Positions 33,457 to 42,896 of a stretch of 64,000 nucleotides of DNA are shown here, in pieces. The DNA is from Achromobacter xylosoxidans A8 (lineage in GTDB: Bacteria; Pseudomonadota; Gammaproteobacteria; Burkholderiales; Burkholderiaceae_B). Within the stretch, counting starts at the first letter, position 1; each line of letters begins with the position of its first letter. Both the position numbers and the translations under genes were made by a program. The notes beneath the pieces were generated by a model. The model had not been told where the DNA came from. It did not search any database and was given only the letters and a program-made list of their open reading frames with translations. The stretch spans positions 186,001 to 250,000 of the forward strand of contig NC_014640.1 of assembly GCF_000165835.1 (NCBI RefSeq). The letters run 5' to 3'.

Positions 33457-34332
33457 CTAGGCCGCCTGAGCGTTGTCCGCAGCCGCCTTGGCGCCATGCC
33501 ACAGCGCGTCCTGCACGCGCCGCACGCCGGTGGCCATTGAACCGTCCTGGTACAGCTTGATCCAGCGATAGCCGGGCGCCATGTTGTCCACGACATGCTT
33601 GCCGTCGCGGATGCTGAACTGAAAGCAGGTCGACGGCGTGGCCAGCATGCGCAGGTTGTGGCGGCGGCGGTCGAACTCGTGGTGCACGTGGCCCCACAGC
33701 AGCACGCGGACCTGCGGCCAGCGCGTCAGCAGCTTGAAGAGCGCTTGCGGGTTGTCGATCATCATCGAATCGTGCCAGTGGCTGTCGATCTGCATGGGGT
33801 TGTGATGCATGGCGAGCAGCGTGTGCCGGCCCGGCGTCTCGGCCAGCGCGGCTTCCAGCAGGTCGAGCTGGCTCGCGGGCAGATGGCCGGCGTTGGAGCC
33901 GGGCACGGTGGTGTCCAGCGCCACCACGCGCCAGGCGCCCACGTCGGTCACCGGAGCCGACCATTGCGGCAGTTCCTGGCGCATCACGGCCGGCAGGTCA
34001 TGGTTGCCCGGCAGGCAGCGGATGCTGGCCTGCGCCAGGGCGGGCGCCTCGGACAGGACGCGCGCCAGCCGGCGATAGGCCGCGGCCTCGCCGTCCTGGG
34101 ACATGTCGCCGGTGGCCAGCAGCAGATCGGGGTGCTTGCCGTCCGCCTCGATCTGGCGCAGCACCGCGCGCAGGCTGGCGTCCGTGTTGACGCCCAGCAT
34201 CGAGGTTTCGGGCTCGCCGAACAGATGGCTGTCGGTCAGCTGGACCAGCATGGCGGGCGCGTCGTCGCGCCGGGTCAGGGAATGGATCCGGGCCAAGTGC
34301 CGCTCCTGCAAAGTTTTTGTGCGATTCCACAT
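33457..34332 (-). CDS. cpdA: Cyclic-nucleotide phosphodiesterase-like metallophosphoesterase (CpdA type)
   Basis: A 291-residue calcineurin-like enzyme with the full metal-binding set: TDSHLF (DxH), ATGDMSQDG (GD), LPGNHD (GNHD), AMHHNPM and WGHVHH (GHxH). Length and the VQLTDSHLF start fit CpdA, which hydrolyses 3',5'-cAMP; other class III cyclic-nucleotide phosphodiesterases share these motifs, so the substrate is inferred. An internal ATG at 34251 would give a shorter protein starting MLVQLTDSH. The gene is divergent from an antiporter that carries a cyclic-nucleotide-binding-like domain. Confidence 0.85.
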   Translation of the reverse strand: MWNRTKTLQERHLARIHSLTRRDDAPAMLVQLTDSHLFGEPETSMLGVNTDASLRAVLRQIEADGKHPDLLLATGDMSQDGEAAAYRRLARVLSEAPALAQASIRCLPGNHDLPAVMRQELPQWSAPVTDVGAWRVVALDTTVPGSNAGHLPASQLDLLEAALAETPGRHTLLAMHHNPMQIDSHWHDSMMIDNPQALFKLLTRWPQVRVLLWGHVHHEFDRRRHNLRMLATPSTCFQFSIRDGKHVVDNMAPGYRWIKLYQDGSMATGVRRVQDALWHGAKAAADNAQAA

Positions 34333-34482
34333 TACCCAAAAAACACGGCGCGACGCGTATCGCTTGTCCGCATTGGGGTAACGAAACGTGCATTCTCCAC
34401 GATTCCTGACGATCTCCGGCCCGGTCGCGGGGGAAAAAGCCGCTATTCTTGTGGAACTTCACACAAGCTCCGCTAACAGAAC

Positions 34483-37233
34483 ATGGATGTAGGTTTTCTC
34501 GTATTCGGCCTGGCAGGTTTGCTGACGCTGGTCTGTTTCATGCCGCCTCTGGCGGGCCGTCTCAAGCTGCCCTACTCGGTGCTGCTGGCCATTGTCGGCT
34601 GTCTGCTAGGCATCATCGTGCACGTGCACGGCTGGGCGCCCAGCTGGATCGGTGACTTCCTGGACTCGCTGGAACGCTTCGAGATTTCATCCGAAACCTT
34701 TCTGATGGTGTTCCTGCCGGTGCTCCTGTTCGAGACCGCGCTGTCCATGAACGTGCGGCGCTTGATGGACGACATCGGCCCCATCCTCATGATGGCCATC
34801 GTGGCCGTGGTGGTCTGCACCGTAGTGGTCGGAGTGACGCTGGACGCCATTTCGCCTTACGGTCTGGTGGTCTGCCTGCTACTGGGCGCCATCGTCGCCA
34901 CCACCGACCCCGTGGCCGTGGTGGGCATCTTCCGCGAAGTGGGCGCGCCCAAGCGCCTGACTACTCTGGTCGAAGGCGAAAGCCTGTTCAACGACGCGGC
35001 CTCCATCGCCCTGTACTCGGTGCTGCTGGCCGTCCTGGGCGGCCATGGCGAACTCACCGCCAGCGGTATCTTCAACGACTTCATCGTGCACTTCATCGGT
35101 GGCGGCCTGGCCGGCTTCGCCATGGGCCGGCTGGCCTGTTTCCTGTTCGCCTGGCTGCGCGGCTTTCCCACCGCCGAAATCACGCTGACGCTGACGCTCG
35201 CCTACCTGTCCTTCTTCATTTCCGAGCACTACCTGAACGTGTCGGGCGTGGTCGCCACGGTGATCGCCGGCCTGGTGGTCGGGTCCACCGGCCGCACGCG
35301 CATGTCGCCCACCACCTTCGAGTACCTGTCCAGCGCCTGGGAGCAGTTTGGGTTCTGGGCCAACTCGCTGATCTTCCTGTTCGCGGCCATGCTGATTCCC
35401 AAGCTGATGGCAGCGGCCGATTGGCAGGAACTGGCGCTGGTGGCGGTGGTGTTCGTGGCGACGCTGGTGGCGCGCGCCATCGTCGTCTTCGGCCTGCTGC
35501 CGCTGCTTGGGCTGACCCGGCTGGGGACCAAGGTCAGCAACCCCTACAAGGTAGTCATGCTGTGGGGCGGCCTGCGCGGCGCCGTGTCGCTGGCGCTGGC
35601 GCTCGCCGTGACTGAGCAGACCGGCGTGGCCGAAGAGGCGCGGCAATTCATCGCGGTCGCGACCACCAGCTATGTGCTGCTGACTTTGTTCATCAACGGC
35701 ATCAGCCTGCGGCCGCTGATCCGCATGCTGGGCCTGAACCAGTTGTCGCCGGTGGAGCGCACCATCCGCAATCAGGCCCTGGCGGTGGCGCTGGAAGACC
35801 TGCAAGGCAAGACCGAAGAGGTCGCTAAGACCGAGCATATCGGCACCGAAGTCCGCGACCGCATCCGCGCCGTGTTCGACGCCAGCCTGACCAGCGTGCA
35901 CGACGGCCAGGTCAGCCAGATGACGGACGAGCAGCGCGTGGCGGTGGGCCTGGCCATCGTGGCCCAGCGCGAAGAGGAAATGTTCTTCGACATCCTGAAG
36001 GCCCAGATCGTGGACTGGCGCATGGCCGAAACCCTGCTGGCGCGGGCGGAACGGCTGGAGGATGCGATCCGGCTGGGCGGCATACCCGGCTTCGAGCGCG
36101 CCATCGTCGCCGACGTGCGCTATTCCACCGGCTTTCGCCTGGCCCTGCGCCTGCACTATCTGTTCGGTTTCCAGGGCTGGCTGGCGCGCGAACTGGGCCA
36201 GCGCTTTGCCAACCTGATGAGCAAGCGGTCGGTGGCGCAACGCCTGATCGCGTTCGCGCGCGAACAGATCACGCCGCTGCTGGGCGAGGAAGCCACTCAG
36301 CGCATCGTGTCGCTGCATCAGCGCCGCCTGGACCTGATCGAAAACGCCATGCAGGCCCTGAACCTGCAATACCCGTCCTACGCGCAGTGGCTGCAGGAAA
36401 GCTATCTGGGCCGCGTGGCCCGCGAAATGGAGCGCATCCGCTACCGCGACATGCTGGAGCAGTTCCTGATCAGCGGCGAGGTGTACGCGGACCTGATGGC
36501 GCAGTTGAAGAGCCGCTGGGCCCATATCGACAAGCATCCGCCGCTGGACATCGAAATGAGCGCGGCCGAATTGATCAAGCGCGTGCCGCTGTTCGAGGGC
36601 CTGTCCGCGGACTCCTTGCGCGCGATCAGCAAACTGCTCAAGCCGCGCCTGGCGCTGCCGGACCAGCGCGTCCTGACCAAGGGTCGCCATGGCGAAGAGA
36701 TGTGCTTCGTGGCCTCGGGCGCCGTGGCCGTGCATCTGCCCGACAACACCATGATCGAGCTGGGCAGTGGCGAATTCTTCGGCGAACTCGGCCTGTTGGG
36801 CGAACAACAGCTGATGCCGGAGGTGACCTCGCTGGGCTACAGCAAGCTGCTGATGCTGTCCTCGCGCGATTTCCATGCCCTGCTGGCGCGCGACGAGCAT
36901 CTGCGCGAACGCATCCAGGTCGTGGCCAAGCAGCGCTTGCGCGCGATCGAAGTGTGGAAGCAGTTTTCGCAGGCCAATGCGGCGCCCGCTCCGGTCCCCG
37001 CGCCGGTGTCGGTGCCTACACCGGCGCAGGCCGCCGAGGCTGCGGAAGCGGCGGGCGCTGCGTCGGGCTCCGATGTGCTTGCGACTCGCGAGACCCGGGA
37101 CGCGGACGCGCCGGTCGCAAGCGATTCTTTGGGTAACCCTGCGGATAGCGCCGCAGGCAATCCGGCGGACAACCCCGCGAACCATCCCGCGAACAGCCCG
37201 GCTCTGGGCGAGCCGGGAATCCTTCCGCGCTAA
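34483..37233 (+). CDS. CPA1-type Na+/H+ antiporter with C-terminal cyclic-nucleotide-binding-like domain
   Basis: A 916-residue protein. Residues 1-400 contain about 12 membrane helices with CPA1 features: FLPVLLFETAL, the ion-site TTDPVAVVGIF, and EGESLFNDAAS. A long helical cytoplasmic region follows, then a cyclic-nucleotide-binding-like domain at about residues 700-820 with GSGEFFGELGLLG. The Arg-Ser pair that binds the phosphate in CRP is replaced (MPEVTS follows), so ligand binding is doubtful. The last 70 residues are Pro/Ala-rich and end in repeated NPAD/NPAN units. The architecture resembles plant SOS1 and sperm Na+/H+ exchangers. It is divergent from cpdA (150-base gap). Confidence 0.9.
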   Translation: MDVGFLVFGLAGLLTLVCFMPPLAGRLKLPYSVLLAIVGCLLGIIVHVHGWAPSWIGDFLDSLERFEISSETFLMVFLPVLLFETALSMNVRRLMDDIGPILMMAIVAVVVCTVVVGVTLDAISPYGLVVCLLLGAIVATTDPVAVVGIFREVGAPKRLTTLVEGESLFNDAASIALYSVLLAVLGGHGELTASGIFNDFIVHFIGGGLAGFAMGRLACFLFAWLRGFPTAEITLTLTLAYLSFFISEHYLNVSGVVATVIAGLVVGSTGRTRMSPTTFEYLSSAWEQFGFWANSLIFLFAAMLIPKLMAAADWQELALVAVVFVATLVARAIVVFGLLPLLGLTRLGTKVSNPYKVVMLWGGLRGAVSLALALAVTEQTGVAEEARQFIAVATTSYVLLTLFINGISLRPLIRMLGLNQLSPVERTIRNQALAVALEDLQGKTEEVAKTEHIGTEVRDRIRAVFDASLTSVHDGQVSQMTDEQRVAVGLAIVAQREEEMFFDILKAQIVDWRMAETLLARAERLEDAIRLGGIPGFERAIVADVRYSTGFRLALRLHYLFGFQGWLARELGQRFANLMSKRSVAQRLIAFAREQITPLLGEEATQRIVSLHQRRLDLIENAMQALNLQYPSYAQWLQESYLGRVAREMERIRYRDMLEQFLISGEVYADLMAQLKSRWAHIDKHPPLDIEMSAAELIKRVPLFEGLSADSLRAISKLLKPRLALPDQRVLTKGRHGEEMCFVASGAVAVHLPDNTMIELGSGEFFGELGLLGEQQLMPEVTSLGYSKLLMLSSRDFHALLARDEHLRERIQVVAKQRLRAIEVWKQFSQANAAPAPVPAPVSVPTPAQAAEAAEAAGAASGSDVLATRETRDADAPVASDSLGNPADSAAGNPADNPANHPANSPALGEPGILPR

Positions 37234-37275
37234 CGCCGGACCCCGGGGATGCCCGCGCATCCGCGGGACGGGATG

Positions 37276-38088
37276 CTAGGCCGGGATTTCGCCTGCCGCG
37301 CGGCGCTGCATGATGTCTTCGATGATCACCAGCGCCGCTTCCAGCGTAAATTCGCCTTCCGCGATCTGACGCACGGCCGTGGCCGCGTCGATGGTGGCGA
37401 TCTCCATCACCTCGCCGTCCCGGTTGGCCGGGCGCACATCCGCCGCGAGCACGCAGGTGCTGGTCAGGACATCTTCCACCTGGTAGCCCTCGGGCAGGCG
37501 GCGATGGATGCGCAGGATGGTGCGCAGGGGCGAGCGCCGCTGCAGGTCGGGCTCGTCCAGTCCCGCTTCTTCGCCGCATTCGCGCACCAGTGCCAGTTCC
37601 AGGTCTTCGCGGCTGCCGGCCAGGCCGCCGACCAGTGTGTCCCACATACCGGGATCGGTCGACTTGCTGAGTGCACGTCGCGCGACCCACAGGCGGCCAT
37701 CCGGCGTCCAGGCATTCAGATGCACGGCCTTGGTAAGCAGGCCCAGCGGCCGCACCGCCGCGCGTTCGATCACGCCCAGCGCATCGTCGCCATCCAAAAC
37801 ATCCAGCAATTCGTCGCGCCAGCCGCGCAGGCAGTTGGCTTGGCGCAACAGTTGCGCGGCTTGTTCGAGCACGCTGTTCAGGTCTGCGCCGGGTTGCAGG
37901 TCCGCACCGATGCGCAAGGATTCACCGTCCGTCGCGATGCCGGGCGCGTCGCGCAACGCATCGCAAGCAGCATGCGTGGCCCAGCCGCAGCGGCGCCCCG
38001 CTATATATAAAGCGCGCGCGCCTTCCGGAGCGGGCTCTTGCGCGCGGGCGCGCAGGTCGGCGTACAAGTCGGACAACTGCTTGGGCAT
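37276..38088 (-). CDS. Nudix hydrolase with N-terminal DUF4743-like domain
   Basis: A 270-residue protein. The Nudix box is complete: G-x5-E-x7-R-E-C-G-E-E-A-G-L beginning at GLAGSRE near residue 155. The N-terminal 120 residues resemble the DUF4743 domain that precedes Nudix domains in thiamine-pyrophosphokinase-like plant and bacterial proteins. Such enzymes hydrolyse nucleoside diphosphates linked to other groups; the substrate here is unknown. It converges on the antiporter gene and is divergent from the cox genes. Confidence 0.88.
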   Translation of the reverse strand: MPKQLSDLYADLRARAQEPAPEGARALYIAGRRCGWATHAACDALRDAPGIATDGESLRIGADLQPGADLNSVLEQAAQLLRQANCLRGWRDELLDVLDGDDALGVIERAAVRPLGLLTKAVHLNAWTPDGRLWVARRALSKSTDPGMWDTLVGGLAGSREDLELALVRECGEEAGLDEPDLQRRSPLRTILRIHRRLPEGYQVEDVLTSTCVLAADVRPANRDGEVMEIATIDAATAVRQIAEGEFTLEAALVIIEDIMQRRAAGEIPA

Positions 38089-38200
38089 CGTGGAACCGTG
38101 GTGATGATGTTGCCGACGATTTTATGCCACCCTGTTTTACGGCGCGCGGTCAAGAGGCGCGGCCAGATGGGGGCAGGGCCGATGAATTCAAGGGCACTAA

Positions 38201-38229
38201 CTTACATCTGTTTGCGCGTCCGCTATAAT
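38201..38229 (+). promoter_or_regulatory. Candidate promoter of the cox genes
   Basis: CTTACA, 17 bases, TATAAT: a perfect -10 hexamer and a four-of-six -35 at ideal spacing in the 289-base gap between the Nudix gene and coxB. The predicted leader is about 140 bases. Confidence 0.6.
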
Positions 38230-38377
38230 CCGGCAGTTTCTTTGTGATTTCGAGTGGGAACGACAGGGGCCGCTCTATCTCCCTGCCACGCCCTACCATC
38301 TAATAATTGCGCGTTGCCCGGTTCCGGCGACTTCCGCCACTAGCGAACGGACCTTCGCGCCGTGTTTCGAGGTAAGC

Positions 38378-39535
38378 ATGAAGAAGTGGAGAGGGATACT
38401 GGGGGCTTGTGCGATGCTGATTGGCAGCGTGGCAGGTGCTCAGGTGCAAGACATGCCCGGCGGCCCGAAGGTCAATCAGCTCAACCTGCATGAAGGTGTC
38501 ACGGCGATCTCGCGCGACATCATGTGGTTGCATTGGATGTTGCTCACGATCTGTATCGTGATCTTCATCGGCGTCTTTGGAGTGATGTTCTACTCCATCT
38601 GGGCGCACCGCAAATCCAGGGGCCACAAGGCCGCGACCTTCCACGAGCATCTGGGCGTGGAAGTGGCCTGGACCGTCATCCCGTTCATCATCGTCATCGC
38701 CATGGCGTTGCCCGCCACCAAGACGGTGGTCGCGATGAAAGACACCTCCAGCGCCGACCTCACCGTGAAGGTCACCGGCTACCAATGGAAGTGGGGCTAC
38801 GAGTACCTCGACGGTTCGGCCACCGGCATCAAGTTCCTCTCCACGCTGTCCACGCCGCGCGCGCAGATCGAGAACCGCGAGCCCAAGGGCGAGTTCTACC
38901 TGATGGAAGTGGACAACCACCTGGTCGTCCCCGCGAACAAGAAAGTCCGCATCGTGCTGACCGCGGCCGACGTCATCCACTCCTGGATGATTCCGGACTT
39001 CGGCGTGAAGCAGGACGCCATCCCGGGCTTCCTGCGCGACACCTGGTTCAACGCCGACAAGCCCGGTATCTACCGCGGCCAGTGCGCCGAACTGTGCGGC
39101 AAGGATCACGCATTCATGCCCATCGTCGTGGAAGTCATGGCGCAAGCCGACTACGATAAGTGGGTTGAAGACCAAAAGAAGAAGATGGCGGCAAACGCCG
39201 ACGATCCCAATAAAGAGTGGACGGAAGCCGAACTGGTTGCCCGCGGCGAAAAGGTCTTCGCGGCGAATTGCGTGGCCTGTCACCAGGCCAACGGCAAGGG
39301 CATCCCGGGCAGTTTCCCCCCGCTCGACGGAGACAAGGTTGTTCTGGGCCCGAAGGCGGAACAGATCAACACCGTGCTGAAGGGCAAGCCCGGCACCGCG
39401 ATGGCGGCATTCGGCGGGCAGCTCAACGATGTCGAGATCGCAGCGGTCATCAGCTATACGCGCCATGCCTGGAGCAATGCAGGCAAGGGGCAGGACCCGA
39501 CGGTTCTACCGAAGGACGTGGCGGCTGCGCGCTGA
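38378..39535 (+). CDS. coxB: Cytochrome c oxidase subunit II with fused cytochrome c domain
   Basis: Subunit II accepts electrons at the CuA centre and passes them to subunit I. The 385-residue protein has a signal peptide (cleavage near GAQVQ), two membrane helices (about residues 48-70 and 88-108), and a CuA domain with the ligands in HSWMIPDFGVK and CAELCGKDHAFM. After residue 280 comes a class I cytochrome c domain with heme site CVACH and a distal Met in PGTAMAAF. The fusion marks a caa3-type arrangement. It begins the cox cluster. Confidence 0.96.
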   Translation: MKKWRGILGACAMLIGSVAGAQVQDMPGGPKVNQLNLHEGVTAISRDIMWLHWMLLTICIVIFIGVFGVMFYSIWAHRKSRGHKAATFHEHLGVEVAWTVIPFIIVIAMALPATKTVVAMKDTSSADLTVKVTGYQWKWGYEYLDGSATGIKFLSTLSTPRAQIENREPKGEFYLMEVDNHLVVPANKKVRIVLTAADVIHSWMIPDFGVKQDAIPGFLRDTWFNADKPGIYRGQCAELCGKDHAFMPIVVEVMAQADYDKWVEDQKKKMAANADDPNKEWTEAELVARGEKVFAANCVACHQANGKGIPGSFPPLDGDKVVLGPKAEQINTVLKGKPGTAMAAFGGQLNDVEIAAVISYTRHAWSNAGKGQDPTVLPKDVAAAR

Positions 39536-39639
39536 TTGCGCGCGCCGGGTCACACCCTCGCAGAACCGGTTCCGTTTAGTTAGAGATACCCTGCCGGCCC
39601 CGTGAATCGGGCCCGGCACTCAGCAGGAAGGAGTCCATC

Positions 39640-41247
39640 ATGAGCAGCGTCACTGTAGACCACGTGTCGCCGGGCCACGGCCACGGTCACGATGACCACC
39701 ACCACGCCATCCCCTCCGGTTGGCGCCGCTGGCTTTTCGCCACGAACCACAAAGACATCGGGACGATGTATCTCATCTTCTCGTTCGTCATGCTGCTGGA
39801 AGGCGGCACGCTGGCACTGCTGCTGCGCACCGAGCTCTTCGAGCCGGGCCTGCAGTTCTTCCGCCCCGAACTCTTCAACCAGTTCACCACCATGCACGGC
39901 CTGGTCATGGTGTTCGGCGCGGTCATGCCGGCCTTCGTGGGCTTCGCCAACTGGATGATCCCGATGCAGATCGGCGCCTCCGACATGGCGTTCGCCCGCA
40001 TGAACAACTTCAGCTTCTGGCTGCTGCCGGTGGCCGCGATCATGCTGACCGCGTCGTTCTTCGTGCCTGGCGGCGCTACCGCGGCCGGCTGGACGCTGTA
40101 CGCGCCGCTGTCGCTGCAGATGGGCCCGGGCATGGATCTGGCGATCTTCGCGCTGCACATCATGGGCGCTTCGTCCATCATGGGCGCGATCAACATCATC
40201 GTCACCATCCTGAACATGCGCGCGCCCGGCCTGACGCTGATGAAGATGCCGCTGTTCTGCTGGACCTGGCTGATCACCGCCTTCCTGCTGCTGGCCGTGA
40301 TGCCGGTGCTGGCCGCCGCCATCACCATGGTGCTCACCGACCGCCATTTCGGCACGGGCTTCTTCAACGCGGCCGCCGGCGGCGACCCGGTCCTATACCA
40401 GCACGTGTTCTGGTTCTTCGGGCACCCCGAGGTCTACATCATGATCTTGCCGGCGTTCGGCATCGTGTCGGCCATCGTGCCCGCGTTCGCCCGCAAGAAG
40501 CTGTTCGGCTACGCCTCGATGGTCTACGCCACCGCCTCGATCGCCGTGCTGTCCTTCATCGTCTGGGCGCACCACATGTTCACCACCGGCATGCCGGTGA
40601 CGGGCCAGCTTTACTTCATGTACGCCACCATGCTCATCTCCATCCCGACCGGGGTGAAGGTGTTCAACTGGGTGGCTACGATGTGGCGCGGCTCCATGAC
40701 GTTCGAGACGCCCATGCTGTTCTCGATCGGCTTCATCTTCGTGTTCACCATGGGCGGCTTTACCGGGCTGATCCTGTCGGTGGCCCCGATCGACATCCAG
40801 GTCCACGACACCTACTACGTGGTCGCGCACTTCCACTACGTGCTGGTGGCGGGCTCGCTGTTCGCCCTGTTCGCCGGCGCCTACTACTGGGTGCCCAAGT
40901 GGACGGGCCGCATGTACAGCGAAAAGCTGGGCAAGCTGCACTTCTGGTCGACGCTGATCTCGTTCAACGTCACCTTCTTCCCGATGCACTTCCTGGGCCT
41001 GGCAGGCATGCCGCGCCGCTACGCCGACTACGCCGGCCAGTTCACGACCTTCCACCAGATGGCGACCATTGGCGCGTTCTGGTTCGGCCTGTCGCAACTG
41101 ATCTTCCTGTGGGCGATGCTGCGTTGCTACCGGGGCAAGGGTGACGTCGCCGCGGCCAAGCCGTGGGAAGGCGCCGAAGGCCTGGAATGGACCGTGCCCT
41201 CGCCCGCTCCTTTCCACACCTTCGAAACCCCGCCCGAAGTGAAGTGA
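39640..41247 (+). CDS. coxA: Cytochrome c oxidase subunit I
   Basis: Subunit I holds heme a and the heme a3-CuB site where oxygen is reduced and protons are pumped. The 535-residue protein has 12 membrane helices, the low-spin heme His in [16 protein letters not shown], the crosslinked His-Tyr pair in [16 protein letters not shown], the CuB His pair in [11 protein letters not shown], and the heme a3/a histidines in [10 protein letters not shown]. An N-terminal His-rich stretch ([11 protein letters not shown]) precedes the first helix. A GGAAGGAG site precedes the ATG. Confidence 0.98.
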   Translation: MSSVTVDHVSPGHGHGHDDHHHAIPSGWRRWLFATNHKDIGTMYLIFSFVMLLEGGTLALLLRTELFEPGLQFFRPELFNQFTTMHGLVMVFGAVMPAFVGFANWMIPMQIGASDMAFARMNNFSFWLLPVAAIMLTASFFVPGGATAAGWTLYAPLSLQMGPGMDLAIFALHIMGASSIMGAINIIVTILNMRAPGLTLMKMPLFCWTWLITAFLLLAVMPVLAAAITMVLTDRHFGTGFFNAAAGGDPVLYQHVFWFFGHPEVYIMILPAFGIVSAIVPAFARKKLFGYASMVYATASIAVLSFIVWAHHMFTTGMPVTGQLYFMYATMLISIPTGVKVFNWVATMWRGSMTFETPMLFSIGFIFVFTMGGFTGLILSVAPIDIQVHDTYYVVAHFHYVLVAGSLFALFAGAYYWVPKWTGRMYSEKLGKLHFWSTLISFNVTFFPMHFLGLAGMPRRYADYAGQFTTFHQMATIGAFWFGLSQLIFLWAMLRCYRGKGDVAAAKPWEGAEGLEWTVPSPAPFHTFETPPEVK

Positions 41248-41278
41248 AGCAGCCTTTCATTTTCCAGGTAGCACAGCA

Positions 41279-41404
41279 ATGACACCCGAGCAGCGCCGCC
41301 GCAACAAGATCGCAGGTCTGGTCCTGCTGGCATTCGTCATTGCCGTGTTCGCCTGGACCGTGTTGCGCGGCTCGGCGCTGTTGTCCGGCGTCGCGGTCAG
41401 TTAG
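41279..41404 (+). CDS. 41-residue membrane peptide (cytochrome oxidase small assembly protein)
   Basis: ATG to TAG encodes MTPEQRRRNKIAGLVLLAF and then a continued hydrophobic stretch to residue 36: a short basic N-terminus and a single membrane helix. It lies 31 bases after coxA and 9 bases before the DUF2970 gene. Small basic one-helix peptides at this position are annotated in related betaproteobacteria as cytochrome oxidase small assembly proteins, usually directly before ctaG. Function is inferred from context. Confidence 0.75.
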   Translation: MTPEQRRRNKIAGLVLLAFVIAVFAWTVLRGSALLSGVAVS

Positions 41405-41413
41405 GCGCGGGCC

Positions 41414-41638
41414 ATGAGCGACGACCTGCGCGAAACCTCCCAGCGCAAGCTGAGTTTCCTTCAGACCATGAAGGCGGTGGCGTGGGGGTTTTTCGGGGTG
41501 CGCAAGGGGGCAGGCCACCGGGAAGACGTCGCCAAGCTCAACCCGGTCCATGTGATCGTGGCGGGGCTGCTGGCAGCGGCCATCTTCGTTACTGTGCTGG
41601 TATTAATTGTGCGTTGGGCCGTTTCCAGCCTGACTTGA
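41414..41638 (+). CDS. DUF2970 single-helix membrane protein
   Basis: A 74-residue protein with a soluble N-terminus containing LSFLQTMKAVAWGFFGVRKG, the core of the DUF2970 family, and one C-terminal membrane helix (about residues 47-68). In betaproteobacteria this family is found almost always inside cox gene clusters between ctaG and coxC. Here it follows the small peptide gene directly, with no ctaG between. Role unknown, presumably oxidase assembly. Confidence 0.85.
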   Translation: MSDDLRETSQRKLSFLQTMKAVAWGFFGVRKGAGHREDVAKLNPVHVIVAGLLAAAIFVTVLVLIVRWAVSSLT

Positions 41639-41676
41639 ATCACTTAATTCTATAAATCTGTACCAGGGAGAAAGCC

Positions 41677-42552
41677 ATGAGTGCAAGCCACTCGGTTCAA
41701 GGTAAAGAGGCACCGTACTACTTCGTGCCCGCCGATTCGGGTCATCCCGTGCGTACGGCTGTGGCGCTGTTGTTCATGGGCCTGAGCGCCGCGGCCTGGA
41801 TCAACGGCGTCAGCTGGGCCAAATGGACCCTGCTGGGGGGCTTCATCGGCTTGATCGTGGTGCTGTACTACTGGTTTGGCGACGCCATCCACGAATCCGA
41901 GATCGGCCTGAACAGCAAGCGCATCGACGGTTCCTACCGTTGGGGCATGAGCTGGTTCATCTTCTCGGAAGTCATGTTCTTCGCGGCGTTCTTCGGCGCC
42001 CTCTGGTACACGCGCACCATCACCACGCCGTGGCTGGGCGACATGGATCACCGCCTGATGCTGTGGCCCGACTTCCAGGCCGTGTGGCCGAACTTCGGCC
42101 CTGCCGGCGTGGTCGAGCACTTCCAGACTGTCGGTCCCTTCTGGCTGCCCACCATCAACACCGCGCTGTTGCTGAGCTCCGGCGTCACGCTGACTATCGC
42201 CCACCACGCGCTGCGCGAGAACCATCGCGGCAAGACCATCTTCTGGCTGCTGGCCACGGTCGTGCTGGGCTTCCTGTTCGTGACCTGTCAGGCTTACGAA
42301 TACCACCATGCCTATACCGAGCTGAACCTGAAGTTCAATTCGGGCGCCTACGGTTCGCTGTTCTACATGTTGACGGGCTTCCACGGCTTCCACGTGCTGC
42401 TGGGCGCCACCATGTTGACGGTCATTCTGGTCCGCCTGATCCGCGGCCATTTCACGGCCGATCATCACTTCGGTTTCGAAGGCGCCGCCTGGTACTGGCA
42501 CTTCGTGGACGTGGTGTGGCTGGGCCTGTACCTGTTCGTGTACTGGTTCTGA
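41677..42552 (+). CDS. coxC: Cytochrome c oxidase subunit III
   Basis: Subunit III stabilises the oxidase and its proton uptake route. The 291-residue protein has seven membrane helices with family motifs WGMSWFIFSEVMFFAAFFGA (start of helix III), LTGFHGFHVLLGA and the C-terminal WYWHFVDVVWLGLYLFVYWF. A GGGAGAAAGCC site precedes the ATG. It is the last of the structural oxidase genes and is followed by a strong terminator. Confidence 0.97.
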   Translation: MSASHSVQGKEAPYYFVPADSGHPVRTAVALLFMGLSAAAWINGVSWAKWTLLGGFIGLIVVLYYWFGDAIHESEIGLNSKRIDGSYRWGMSWFIFSEVMFFAAFFGALWYTRTITTPWLGDMDHRLMLWPDFQAVWPNFGPAGVVEHFQTVGPFWLPTINTALLLSSGVTLTIAHHALRENHRGKTIFWLLATVVLGFLFVTCQAYEYHHAYTELNLKFNSGAYGSLFYMLTGFHGFHVLLGATMLTVILVRLIRGHFTADHHFGFEGAAWYWHFVDVVWLGLYLFVYWF

Positions 42553-42574
42553 TCGGTACGCGGAACAAATGAAG

Positions 42575-42609
42575 CGCGCCAGTTCTTGTGTGAGAACTGG
42601 CGCGTTTTA
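42575..42609 (+). terminator. Intrinsic terminator after coxC
   Basis: CGCGCCAGTTCT, six bases, AGAACTGGCGCG form a perfect 12-bp stem 22 bases after the coxC stop, followed by TTTTAC. It separates the structural oxidase genes from the assembly genes. Confidence 0.85.
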
Positions 42610-42656
42610 CTCATCTGCGATCGTCATGCATTTCCGGGAACCCGCGTCCCGGATGC

Positions 42657-42857
42657 CTATCTAAGGCCTGTGCTCTCGATCCAGCCCATGTGGTGGGCGA
42701 ACAGCACGAACAGGAACAGGGCCACCGATAAGCCGATGCGTACCGTCAGCGCGTTGACCGTGCGGCTGGTGGTTCCCTTGTCCCGCATCAGGTAGACCAG
42801 GGCCGATGCCAGGCTGGCCAGAATCCCGATGAAGGCCAGGACGACGAAAACGCGCAT
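42657..42857 (-). CDS. Twin-transmembrane protein (DUF2909-like)
   Basis: A 66-residue protein with two membrane helices (about residues 3-23 and 40-57) joined by a short basic loop, MRDKGTTSRTV. Start at 42857 (MRVFVVLAF) follows a GGAGACC site. Small twin-helix proteins of the DUF2909 family lie at this place in cox clusters of betaproteobacteria, on the opposite strand and divergent from surf1. Its role is unknown. Confidence 0.82.
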   Translation of the reverse strand: MRVFVVLAFIGILASLASALVYLMRDKGTTSRTVNALTVRIGLSVALFLFVLFAHHMGWIESTGLR

Positions 42858-42896
42858 GGTGGTCTCCGGACGAATCAGAGTAGTTAGTGTAGATAT

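Noticed and set aside
34879..37260. 793-codon open frame opposite the antiporter
   Set aside because: Antisense shadow; the plus-strand protein has clear antiporter motifs and a good start.
37250..37267. CCCGCG-catc-CGCGGG as a terminator between the convergent antiporter and Nudix genes
   Set aside because: Only a 6-bp stem and no T-run on either strand; GC-rich dyads of this size are common in this DNA.
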